DNA of 64,000 bases, from the NCBI GenBank assembly GCA_021029095.1, contig JAJOHG010000126.1, forward strand, positions 1-64,000, given 5' to 3'. Both the position numbers and the translations under genes were made by a program. Below are positions 42,504-52,471 of the stretch, one piece after another. The DNA comes from Phellopilus nigrolimitatus. Its lineage: Eukaryota; Basidiomycota; Agaricomycetes; Hymenochaetales; Hymenochaetaceae. The notes below the pieces were generated by a model, which ran no database searches, was not told the origin of the DNA, and worked only from the letters and a program-made list of their open reading frames with translations. Position 1 is the first letter of the stretch; every line of letters starts with the position of its first letter.

Positions 42504-43917
42504 ATGAGCTCCGAGTCAGCCTGCTCGGAGTCGAATAGTTTCGGTGTACGGGAAACTGATGGGATCAACGGCGATCAGAGTCAGACAGTGGCCGATCCGC
42601 TGCAAGCCGAACTTGTAACTTCTCGTCGAGGACGCGGTCGACCCAGGAAGCATCCGACTCCAGACGCGACCGTTGCTCAAGCACCTCCTCTTCAAGCACC
42701 TCACCGACAAGGACGTCTGGAGCAGGAGGAAATAACCGATAAAGAGGCTCCAGTCATTGGTGCGCTGGAACTACCTCGTCGGGGAAGAGGCCGACCGAGA
42801 AAAGCACCCGTGTCAGACACATTCTCGGTGGTCACTTCGCCAGTGGCTCATCCTGTCGAACCTGAGACCCATACACGAGACCCACTGACAGACGCGTCAA
42901 CATACATCAACCACGACGACAACTCCAGTGACTCCTCCTCCGACAACAACGACGACGACGAGCAGACGCTGACTCCGAAAACAGGCGCGATGGACAGCAA
43001 CGGAAGTGCAGGTGCAATCCCGACTGCAGAGGACAAGCTGCGCTACGAGACAGCCCGCAAGGAGCTTATACTCTCCCTGCAGAAGAAGCGCGCGGTCGAC
43101 AGACAACTGGTGAGCCCTTCGTTCTTTCCGACATTCCGAGTCATATGGCACACCCTATCAATTGTAATTGTTCCTTCTGACAATTGCCGCCCGGTGCTAT
43201 CTCTGTTTCTATCCTATTGTACACCTTGTGACGCGCTGACGCCAGCTATCCTCCCCGCCTATAAAAAGGCGCAGCTTGAGGTCCAGATCTACAACTTCGA
43301 GGGCTCCTACCTCTCCGAGACCGCGCAGCACAGTGGCGGAAACATCATTCAAGGCTTCGATGGCTACCTCAAGACACAGAACGTCGGCCGACGCAGGCAT
43401 GAAATCACAGACGCCGACCGCGTCTTCTCAAACAGCTCCATGACCTACCAAAAGGTGCGCGGCGCACTCCCGTATTTCTCCCCTTCGCCCCGTGTACTCT
43501 CCCCGCGACCCGCGGGAGCTTAATTTATGCAAGGGACATAATTTATTGACGGGTTTTGCGCCGTGCACACAGAGCCTCGAGCTGCTCGGCGACGCAGACG
43601 CAGACGCCGACACCATGGCCGACGGCCCTCTCTCGTCCTCGGGCGGGACGCTGAGCCTGCTGGGCGGCTCGCGCGGGCCGACGCCGGGGCTGACGACGGT
43701 CGTTCTTCCGCCGCCGAGCGCGCGCAGCCAGCAGGAGCTCAGCGCGGCGCAGCAGAAGAAGGCGCGCGACAAGGAGTACCAGCGCCGCAAGCGGGCGTCG
43801 GCGGCGCGCGACAGGAGCCAGGCGAGGGCCGTGGCGGGCGACGACGACAGCGAGCCTTTTGCTGCGGGTTCGAGCAGGCGGCCGAGCAAGAAGCCGCGCA
43901 CTGCGGACGACGACTGA
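42504..43917 (+). CDS. EAF6: Eaf6/MEAF6-family histone acetyltransferase subunit with two AT-hooks, right copy (378 aa)
   Basis: Exons 42504-43109, 43269-43454 and 43573-43917 (introns 159 and 118 nt, same as the left copy). Both AT-hooks are intact here: SRRGRGRPRKHP at about residues 40-51 and RRGRGRPRKAP at about 92-102. Then an acidic Asp/Ser linker, the Eaf6 coiled coil (AEDKLRYETARKEL, EVQIYNFEGSYL, NIIQGFDGYLK, DADRVFSNSS) and a basic tail. AT-hooks bind the minor groove of A/T DNA; their fusion to Eaf6 could tether an acetyltransferase complex, which is an inference. Translation from the inner MDSNGSAGAIP would give canonical Eaf6. Intron 1 is a multiple of three and free of stops, so a retained form would add 53 residues in the middle of the coiled coil. 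Confidence 0.88.
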
Positions 43918-43963
43918 ACTCCGAAGTGTATTGTATTAACTAGGAACAGGAACCTGTATTGGT

Positions 43964-44125
43964 AGCTGAAATGCGACAAAATCTCGCATGCAAGTGTTTG
44001 CTCACCTCTGGTCCAGAAAGCTTACTTCCGTGTCCATCAGTCGCGATGGATTTCCCGGCTCCCAACTAACCTCGAACAGGCACGCCAGACACAGGGCCTC
44101 TCCCGCACTCAATTTGAAGTTGGAA
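43964..44125 (+). pseudogene. Fragment of the OB-fold gene (right arm)
   Basis: Mirror copy of the fragment at 28515-28690, again spanning exon 1 end, intron 1 and exon 2 start of the gene at 17983-19221, with the same early TAA after APN. The fragment therefore existed before the inverted duplication. Confidence 0.65.
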
Positions 44126-44149
44126 AAGGAAAGAAAGAGCCATCAAACT

Positions 44150-44830
44150 GGGTCCGGCCTCTAGCAAAAGTACTGACGTTGCGGAAGTAGCCACTGCCTT
44201 TCCGGCGCCTGTTGTATCCGATTTGCATTATATGCTTCCTCAGGCTGCTTTTCGCCGTACAATCGCATCGTCTCGTTCCCCTCGCGTACGACGTCCATTA
44301 TATTATATGGACACCTCTGCGCTCAGAATACCATAATTCGCGCGCTCGGCATACTCGCCATCCTTTCTGCAAAAATTTCCGATCGTATCAACTCAAGTCA
44401 GAGGACTTATTTTCCTCAGGCTACAACTCTACGAGCATGTATATTTTGCTACCACCATCACTGAACCATCCCCTTCGTCGATTACGGTATCAGGCGCCAG
44501 TCTTGTCGTCAACCTAGATATCATCGAGATAGAACTCGCCATCTTTACAATTTCTACTGCTTTCTCACTGGCAGATACCCCTGGACTTCATAAATATCGC
44601 TGACCCTGGTTATACTTGATAAAGTGTCATTGGACAGCTGGCAAGTGGAGTCCTCGGACTGGAATACAATTTGGTATATGTATTACCAGGAACACTCACA
44701 GCGATCTCTCGACATTGACTAGCCGTAGGACTCGATGGTGGCGCGTTCCCATCCAGACCCTCAGTATAAAACTTGCTTTGCTGAAGAATTCTGCCTGCAA
44801 GCTCTTAAAATTCTCAACAGTATGAATTGT
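44150..44830. repeat. Right-arm copy of the 27.8-28.46 kb segment
   Basis: Inverted counterpart of the left-arm segment and direct relative of 40.0-40.5 kb. No recognised coding function. Confidence 0.45.
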
Positions 44831-44985
44831 TCGTATAGGGTCGGGGTATTACACCGAAAGACCGCCACTTAATCACAGCTTTATTATTACAGACTCAGCC
44901 TTATCGACATATCAAGAAATTCGACGGAATGCAGTACGAAGACGGCCGGCTGGCGAACTACGTACGTATGGATGCATTTCATTAA

Positions 44986-45363
44986 TCACAGGCGAGCACA
45001 GTTGAGGCCGACGTCTGCGAAAGCGGAAGCAAAAGTCACGAATGCTCAAAGTAGGTTTAACAGAGTAGAGTACAATGAGCGTACTGTCGCAGCATGCGAG
45101 CGCCGCATCGGCAGGGCAGGGGAAAGCGTTAGGGCTGGCGAACACGCACTCCGGAAAGCCACCCGGGAGGACCTGTAATGGCGAATGTGCTTTAGCTTGC
45201 AAGGTTGGGGAAGTGTGCTTGAGGAAAAACGCACGGATGGAAGATTGCAGCAGCTCAGAACGCCACTGGCGCACTGCGCCGCTTGTGGGGCAGCGCGCAA
45301 GAGCGCGAACAGAGACGCTGCAAAGACGGCGGAGAGGACGTCCTTTGCGGAGATAGCGAGCAT
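44986..45363 (-). CDS. Hydrophobin-like small secreted 8-cysteine protein 2 (81 aa)
   Basis: Exons 45363-45235, 45172-45085 and 45014-44986; exon lengths 129, 88 and 29 equal those of gene 1. A signal peptide (MLAISAKDVLSAVFAASL...) is followed by AAPQAAQCASGVLSCC and the same eight-cysteine pattern; the C-terminus is NCARL instead of NCTRL. In the signal peptide gene 1 has IVLSHA where this has FALLRA, which puts an arginine close to the cleavage site and may weaken export. TATA box on the minus strand at 45448-45453. Confidence 0.8.
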
Positions 45364-45447
45364 TTTGTTTTGCGAAGCTGGTAAACTGGACGTTGTTTTC
45401 GTTGTGTGGAAGTGAGGGTGGACTTTGATAACGAAAAACTCCCAGCC

Positions 45448-45453
45448 TTTATA
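45448..45453 (-). promoter_or_regulatory. TATA box of hydrophobin-like gene 2
   Basis: TATAAA on the minus strand, 85 bp before the ATG at 45363, in the same GGCTGG context as gene 1. Confidence 0.65.
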
Positions 45454-45769
45454 GCACAGCGAGACGGGGAGCCCGGGGAGCATGACATGATGCTTGGGTC
45501 GATCAACATAGCTGCACTGGTCATTAAGGCTAAGATCGCTGGGTCGACGCTGGCAGTCTTCGATATTGAAAAAAAATGAAGTTGTGTAAGTATACGTTTT
45601 GCTTGAAGAAGCACAAGGAGAGATCCTCGTCCTCGCCTGTTGGTAGTCCAACTTCTAAATTTAAAATCAACGCGTGCTCGACACAGAATATTTCAAAAGC
45701 ACACTACTTTCCGGAGGTGTCTTCCACGATCGTCGAAGGTGAGAAAAGCTAAATGCGACTTCTTTACAG

Positions 45770-45793
45770 GAAAACAGCTTGTGGCTGCCACAA
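45770..45793 (-). promoter_or_regulatory. Palindromic element upstream of hydrophobin-like gene 2
   Basis: On the minus strand: GTGGCAGCCAC then AAGCTGTTTTC, about 410 bp upstream of the ATG. The spacer between the half-sites is A instead of AA as in gene 1. Confidence 0.35.
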
Positions 45794-45993
45794 TCGGATT
45801 TTGATCGCTCGTGTGGCCTTCGCTACTACGGTCCCGCACGTCGTTAACGTCAACGCCACTTTTTTTTATTGCGCCGACTTTCGAGTGAATTATGCTCCAC
45901 AGACGCGCCAAGCACATCTCTCGAGGTCACGTTTGTAAGTTGGATTCGCGGGTTGCTGGTTTTTTCTAATTCCTTGGTTTAGACCTACCCCGA

Positions 45994-47018
45994 GATGGCC
46001 GCCAACGAACTTCCAGGATTTCATAGCGAAGATCATCATGAAAGAAAGTCTTCTGTTCGTCTTTACACGAGGCGTCGGAACATGAATCAAGACGGAAGGT
46101 GGCAATGCGGCCCAGAGGACAAATAAAAGAACAGAAAATAAAGCAGAAAGAACTCAAGTAAGGACCGTGCAATGGATGCTTTGCTCGGCCGCGAAAACAT
46201 AAACAATCACAGAGCGACATAACGAACGCTTCACCAAGGGCCTTTATCCTTGGGCGTCGCGAGGATGGGTGGACCGCTGGGTAAGACCATGCTTCCGCGA
46301 ATTAGTTCTTCTGTTCTATGATGCCAACGCGAGCGGGGAAATGAACTTGTAGCAGTTCTGAGATAACGTTCCCGAAGTCACATATTTGACTTTCATCGGA
46401 TGGCGAAGCTATTTCTTTTTATAGCTCGAAATCCGTAACAAGTTTTCGCGGGAAGTTACAACTGTGACTTGGCAGGAAACGTAGCCCGTCAAACAGAGAT
46501 CAATATATCGACCCAAACAAGGAAATAAATTACAGCTGAAACGGGTACCCTGACGAAATATTACGCTGAAGTTTGACGAACGCACTTTGTGCCCAATCCG
46601 ACTGCAAATCGCGGCTTCAAGTAGTCAGTTCCCTCAGCGAGGACATATGCGGATCACGTCGCCGCAGCGCGCGTGCACGCTGGCGTAGATGTGTGCCATT
46701 TGGCGACGTCGGTTGGCGGATCATGTAGGGGAATTAGTGACACGCGTCAGATAGTGGACTACTTACAAGGAGGTAGAAAAGAAACGCACGCGCAACAGTT
46801 CATGCTCTCTGGTGCGGCTGCAACTGCGAGGCGGTAGGCCATTCACAACTTTGGGTCGTAACGTCCTTGTCACCGCCCCTGTTCGCCATCTTCGTCGCTA
46901 ATAGTTCAAGTTCTGGCGTGAAGAATAGGCCATGCATTTCCAAGATGATGTTTTGCAAATTTACTTTCACAGCGATTATGTAATTGGCGCTGGAGAAATG
47001 TTCCACGACGCGTGATTA
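45994..47018. other. Intergenic, 1 kb, inverted relative of 25.8-26.6 kb; no gene seen
   Basis: It pairs with the left arm at DNA level. Open frames are short and not conserved between arms. Confidence 0.5.
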
Positions 47019-47906
47019 GGGACCTTCAGAGTAGAAACGAAACGCGTTTCCGTTTCCATTTCTGCCCTTACTAGGCAGGAGCCATTTCTCACTAAGCAAG
47101 GTTACTCATCTCAAGTCACGTCTTGTCACAAGAAGCTCGCATTCCCAAACAACTTCGGCGTCTCGGCATTGTCGACCTCGCTGAGTCAATTTCACCGAGC
47201 CGGCGGTCTGTTGTCGCTTAGCTTTGCTTTCTGCAAAGTGCCCACATTATGTAACCTAATATAAAGAAACTATCAAATGTGCTAGTCATATGTACCCTAC
47301 CAGGAGTTGTTAGTACTGAATAAGTAATCATACTACATACAATTGTGTACTGACATTGTGGTTTGACTTCTTCTGAACCTACTTTGCCGAGCCTGCCTAG
47401 ATCAAGCATCCATGTACATGTAATTAGTGCTGCCGGAAGGTAAGGTGAAGGTGACCTTAAGGTGGATTTGTAAGCACCTTAATCACCTTAAGGTCACCTT
47501 AAGGTCACCTCACCTTAAGTTACCTTAAGGTCGCCGTCGTGCGCTACTTTGCAGAATGTTCTATCAAATGTTTTGTCACAGATCAGTCACATGTTTTGGC
47601 GGGGAAAATTTGACAGCAACCCGCGGTGTGACCTAGCAACCGCATTAGGAATTTGAGACCATCCACCTTAAGGTACCTTAAGGTGCCCGATATGGTTAGC
47701 GCATAAGGTAAGGTGAAATCTACCTTAAGGTCACCTCACCTTCCGGCAGCACTAGGGATGACAACGGCTCAACGCGACGATCCTCCAGATACTTAATTTG
47801 GTAGTAACAGCCGTGTAACGCGCTCGTCTTACGTGAGAAACGGCCCCTGCCTAATAAGGGCAGAAATGGAAACGGAAACGCGTTTCGTTTCTACTCTGAA
47901 GGTCCC
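47019..47906. mobile_element. 888-bp non-autonomous TIR transposon (MITE-like), TA target duplication
   Basis: Both ends share about 73 bp of inverted repeat starting GGGACCTTCAGAGTAGAAAC, with three mismatches. TA flanks each side (47017-47018 and 47907-47908), as for Tc1/mariner/pogo-type elements. No transposase frame is present. Left-arm DNA at the matching place (about 25.35-25.4 kb) has no insertion, so it landed after the inverted duplication, about 50-90 bp upstream of the K3 coding blocks. A second element is nested within it. Confidence 0.88.
47427..47752. mobile_element. 326-bp nested TIR element filled with ACCTTAAGGT palindromes
   Basis: It starts GTGCTGCCGGAAGGT and ends with the inverted form ACCTTCCGGCAGCAC, with TA on both sides (47425-47426, 47753-47754). 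Inside are seven perfect copies of the 10-bp palindrome ACCTTAAGGT plus several near-copies. It has no coding capacity. It lies within the 888-bp element, so it inserted later. Confidence 0.85.
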
Positions 47907-47954
47907 TATTGACCATCCCTGCTCTGAATCGAATCCCAAATAATCGGCTATCTT

Positions 47955-49378
47955 CCCAGTACCGACTCAAATCTTCGGCAAAGCTGTAGACTTCATGTCT
48001 AACTTTTGCTCGGGTGACAATGATGGAACTCAGCAGCTAGCAACTAAGGGTTTGCATGGCTATTCTAGTCCATTTCGCTCTTTGCTCGATGCCGCCATCG
48101 ACATCGTCTCGCAAGGCTCGTCTTCCAAAGCATCTGTCGAAATGAAGATATTTCAGATCGTGCAAGGACATCAAGGCATTCCCAATATTCTGAATCTTGG
48201 CGGTTTCATTATCCCTCGTCCTATGTGCATTTCCAGCGATTTGAAGGATGTTCAAGTTTGCAATGGTTACTACGAAACACGGAACAAGCTGACATACAAA
48301 TCTGTCATCGAACCTTGTGTCCAGAATTATTGGATCATTTCGACTAAGGGCGAGAGCCTCATCGGTGCCGAACCGTACGACATCGCTCATGCTGCTCTAG
48401 ACGGCATAATAGGTACGCTTTTTATCAGTCCATTCTCTATTGTAATCTAACAAGAACATGTAGGTCACTTCAATTTGTTCTTGATAGGTTATCTGCATCA
48501 GGAGGTCTCCTGTGACAATGTTTTGAGAATGCCGAAAGCGGTGCGGCTCAGTCGCGATGATATACAGAAGACGAATATCTGCTTTTCCCATCCTAAGTGC
48601 GTCGTCTCTTCCTTGGGATGGGAGTCGAACTGATATCCGAGCACCAGACTTCAAAAGACGAGCAAATTTTTATTTCTGATGGAGCATATGAGTGAATGCT
48701 TGGGGTTCATCAGCGATGGCGATCAGGCGGTTGAGTGGAGGAAAGGCCGTGAGGCAGGGAGACATCGCTCGGTACGTATTTATCATTGTCACGAAAGAAG
48801 TCCTCGACTCTTGAAATTAAGGACGGCTTCATTCAAAGGGAACTTTGCCGTTTATGTCGCTTCGAATTACTCGAGGCTGGATCCTAGACGAGTTCATTCT
48901 GCACACGGTCATTGACGACCTTGAATCATTCGCGTGGGTGGTTTTGTGGTGTGCTTTACACGGGTTAGAAAATCCTTCAAAACTCGAGGCTCTTTGGATC
49001 AAAAGTTTGTTCGCCGAGAACCTCGATCGCGTTCGTGGTGCGAAAAACAACATCATTTCCGACCTATCGAGATTATCGATAAATACATTGACGTTCTCCA
49101 AACCACTCTTGCTGCTCTTGCCTTTGGTCTCGAATTGGCTATCTGTTGCCCGGGAAGCCGCGGAGCGACTCGATACGTTTCTGCTGGATTTTGTCGAAGA
49201 CAGCCCGCACGAGACTCTGGAAGACGTCATCGCCGATTCTGTTTTCGCCAACGAGGAAAATGGATTCTATGACCAACTTGAGGACATGTGCATAGACGTG
49301 TATGCAGAGTACCTTCAGGCGGGCGTGGGATTTCTGAAGTCGCGTATGGAAAGGCCTACAACGAAGCCGACTGCTTGA
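47955..49378 (+). CDS. FunK1 fungal-type protein kinase-like, copy K3; catalytic Asp replaced by Glu
   Basis: Blocks: about 47955-48412 (VEMKIFQIVQGHQGIPNIL...YDIAHAALDGIIG), catalytic-loop block about 48464-48597 with YLHQEVSCDN (Glu codon 48502-48504), block about 48655-48773 with FISDGDQAVEW, and last exon about 48839-49378 beginning GTLPFMSLRI with DDLESFAWVVLWCALHGLENP. Introns are GT-AG. Start codon unknown: upstream homologous DNA is separated by the TIR element at 47019-47906, so the original 5' end and promoter may be lost. With Glu at the HxD position ordinary phosphotransfer is unlikely. Confidence 0.65.
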
Positions 49379-50017
49379 TGCAGTGCGGGTGTAAGTCCTG
49401 TGCAACGTAGCAGTTCATCTCCGACTTCTCCTGTTTGGACAAGCTGCACCTTGAATGGGACGGGAAACCTAAAGAATACCAATGGATAGCGGTTGATGGA
49501 TGAACACGTCTCTCAATTATCTTTATAATATTTATCGGTACCACGCCGCAGACAAAATTATTAGACATGGCTTGACCACAACATTGGGAATGCAAAGCTC
49601 TAGCTCCGAATACTTGTATGCACTGCAGAGTTTCCAGTCTCTGGTTAGCTACATAATCTGTAGTAGCCGAGTCACTACTTAACTTTTGATCGCCGGCCCT
49701 CTGAGTTCGTGCTCGTGAGCTCGTGACTCGAAAAAATGTTCAGTCTGTTCAGTCCTGAGGAGAGTAACATATAATCGGAGCAAAAGAGCAGGGACTTCAC
49801 GTTTTGCTTTGCTGCCATTCCCAAAATAATGACGGTCGTCGCGGTCAGATTGAAACGAAACATTTCACGAGTTACCTGGACTAAGCGTGTTGGTAGTGCC
49901 TACTCGACGTCTATGTCATGACTTACGCAAAGAACAATAAATTACATGGCCTTCGTACAAAAACCAACAAACATTCCCAATGATTTCCTTTCCCGTTTCA
50001 TTACACAAGAGTTAAAC
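49379..50017. other. Convergent intergenic region between K3 and gene D
   Basis: Mirror of 22959-23907 without the 300-bp block. No gene seen. Confidence 0.55.
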
Positions 50018-51046
50018 TCAATGACCATAGATCTCGACAATGGTGTCAACGACCTTCGCGGGCTTCCACTCGGGCCAATCGTTGTTCGTTAGCTCATCTG
50101 GCTTGCCGACGATGCACTTGCCCGCGTCGAATTCCAGGATGAGGAACGACGCGATGTCCGCCGGGTTCTTCGCAACCGCCGCCTCGAACTCGGCGCGCGG
50201 GCGGTGCGTGACGGCGAGCGGCTTGCCTGTGCGTGCGCTGTAATCGGCTACGACCTGGTTGAAACTCTGGAATTGCTTCTTTGTCAATAACCCTGCACAT
50301 TGGGACTGAAACGGCTACGCACGAGACGCTCGCCCTCGATGCGGAATATGCGCCCTTCGATCTTGGCGCGCGGGAGGGCCGTGAGTACGTGAGCGACGAA
50401 GTTCCCGATGTCATTGCGGTGGGTGAATGAAATGGGCGCAGTGCCCGAGCCACCGATGCTCGCCTTCCCGTTCTTGAAGTCAAATCCGAAGATCCTACCA
50501 CGCCGAGAATTTAGTTCACGAGAAGCAGGAGAAATATCCATTGACGAACTCACGGCGAGAAGAGGAAATCGGTGAACACCCCGTTGTAGAACACCGCATA
50601 CGGGAGCCCGAGCGCCGTGAGGGTATCCGTGAATGCGTCCTTTACGGCGAAGACGCCCGGGGTCCCAAACTCGGAGGGCACAAACAGCTGCACGCCGGCG
50701 GCCTTCGCTGCGCGCGCGATTTCCGCCTGCTGCGCGACCGCAGGCCCGCCGACGGTGGAGATGAGGACGTCTATGCCTGCGAGCGCACCCGCGAGCGAGG
50801 CGGGGGACGCGTAGTCTACGGCGGAGAGCTTTGCGCCCTTCGCGACGAGCTCCTCGTGGCCGCCGGACTGAAAGCGCTGGATGAGCAAGGGTTGTACGGT
50901 GAGTAGATAGAGGCGCAGCTCACCGAGCGTGTCAGGACCGAGACGGACGAGACGGCGCCCGACGCCTTCTTGTCGAGGAGAGCTTCAATGATAAACTTGC
51001 CGATGTTGCCCGCGCCGGCGACTGCGAAGTTCTTGTATCCAGACAT
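50018..51046 (-). CDS. NmrA-like / isoflavone-reductase-like NAD(P)-binding protein D (285 aa)
   Basis: Exons 51046-50924, 50867-50554, 50494-50323 and 50266-50018, same lengths as A. Rossmann loop GAGNIGKF; LFVPSEFGTPG as in A (no NPTDGA stretch). The C-terminal exon encodes DIASFLILEFDAGKCIVGKPDEL, identical to A over that stretch when read in pieces. The 5' part (intron 1 and early exon 2, about 50.76-51.0 kb) is almost base-identical to C and unlike A, pointing to gene conversion. Intact frame. Confidence 0.88.
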
Positions 51047-51699
51047 TGCAATTGTAGTTGCTTCAAAATGCTATTGAAAGGAACAACACTATGTTCGCCT
51101 CTCTTTATAGTGAGCCAGTCACACTAAGGAGCCAGTCGCAAGTACTAAGGAAGGCTGTGAGAGCGCCCGTCGGCCATCAAACGCGTCATCGACGCAAAAT
51201 CAAGCGAGAGCGGCGCCTTCGTTAATTAATCCTTACATGACGCCTCCGAGGCGCTCACAGTCAGCACAATGGAATTTTCGTTGCAGTAAAAGCCTAGCAT
51301 AGGAGAACGCTGACGCAAAATACTGAAGGCGGACAGAGCCACAAATTCGCGCGCAGCGAGCGCGTCAGTCAGCTTCTAATTTGACTGCGGGTGCTTGTAT
51401 ACAAATTGTGCTCAATAATCAATCAAAGATGACATTGAATTGCTTCAGGAACCACCTTATTGTTTCTGTGGAAAGATGAGTGGCCCAGCTGGAAGATCTC
51501 GGCTCGCTCATGTCGAGATATTCGGGATGTACGCGTAGGTCTGATACATAAGATTATATCTTGCATTACCAGGCAGTCTACTGTAGAGAGAAAAACCAGA
51601 CTCACCTACGATCTCTCAATTTTATGCCCATCAAATTTCTCATTACTTAATCACATGATTGACAAGTCTCGTTTGTGATCGCCACGCCGCGGCGCTTCA

Positions 51700-52085
51700 A
51701 TTTTCTGTTTCAGAACCTTTTCCAGACCATGGAATCCGCTCCCCGCTCTCGATCGTATTTCTGGTCAGCTCAGAGCTTTATGGCCGTGTCTTTGATAGGA
51801 AGTCGCTTTTCCTAGACATCTTTCCCGCTCCGACTCAAATGACCAAGTCCCGCAAAGCGATAGACGACCTCGTGTCCAAATTTCGCTCTGCTAAAGTGGA
51901 TGGCACTCAACAACTGACAAGCAAGGACAAACCTGAGCATGACTATCACGGTTTGCTTTACTCTTTGCTTATTGCAGCAGTCGATATCGTCTCGCAGGGC
52001 CTGTCTGAGCGAGCTTCTGTCGAAATAACGATGTCTCAGATTCTCCAAGGTCATCATGGCATTCCCGATATTCTGAAACTTGGTG
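51700..52085 (+). pseudogene. FunK1 kinase fragment K4, truncated at the arm boundary
   Basis: Only the N-terminal block is present: TKSRKAIDDLVSKFRSAKVDGTQQL through SQILQGHHGIPDILKLG, collinear with K1. After ILKLG the sequence changes to unrelated DNA, and neither the catalytic loop nor the activation segment exists. No kinase activity is possible. Confidence 0.75.
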
Positions 52086-52471
52086 TATATTTCCTAGACT
52101 ACCGCGTCTTAGCGCAATGGTTTGCTTTTAGCGTTGGTTTTGATAAGTGCGAGAAGGCGAGAAGATTTAGTGTAACGTCTTTATGGGAAGAGAGCCTGTG
52201 GCGTGCCGCAAATAGGGCGCGGTTCCGCACGTCGTCAGTGCTAACGCCTCTACGCCGATTTTAAATGTGGAGCGCGGTCAGGCGCTGTCAAGCTGGATTC
52301 GCGAGTTTTTGATCTTTGGAATGTTCAGTCCCTTTTCCCGTTTCCAGATGTGAGGGACGTTCACAACGTCGCAAGAAAAGTACAGGCACAGCAAACGCAT
52401 GACCGCACTAGCAGAAGACAGTATTACGGGAAACAATGCACGTTCGCGCACGCCCCCGAGGCGCGGCGCGA
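52086..52471. other. Junction DNA outside the right arm
   Basis: 52.18-52.34 kb resembles 45.78-45.97 kb in the same orientation (for example CCGCACGTCGT and GGATTCGCG blocks), an extra copy of a dispersed segment. No gene seen. Confidence 0.45.

Larger units (their letters stand above)
40490..52085 (-). repeat. Right arm of the large inverted duplication
   Basis: Inverted partner of 20880-32140. The outer end is sharp: K4 follows K1 up to the codons ILKLG near 52085 and then switches to unrelated sequence. The arm contains an 888-bp TIR element (47019-47906) absent from the left arm and lacks the 300-bp block at 23062-23360. A single-base T or N-type difference every few codons in B/C shows the arms are diverged, so they are not a mirror artefact of assembly. 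Confidence 0.86.

Noticed and set aside
47995..48450. FunK1 K3 starting at ATG 47995
   Set aside because: Alignment with K1, K2 and K4 shows coding similarity continuing upstream of this ATG to about 47955, so it is an internal Met.
20880..52085. The whole palindrome as an assembly mirror artefact
   Set aside because: Arms differ by substitutions, a nested TIR insertion, a 300-bp indel and a local gene-conversion tract; an artefact would be identical.
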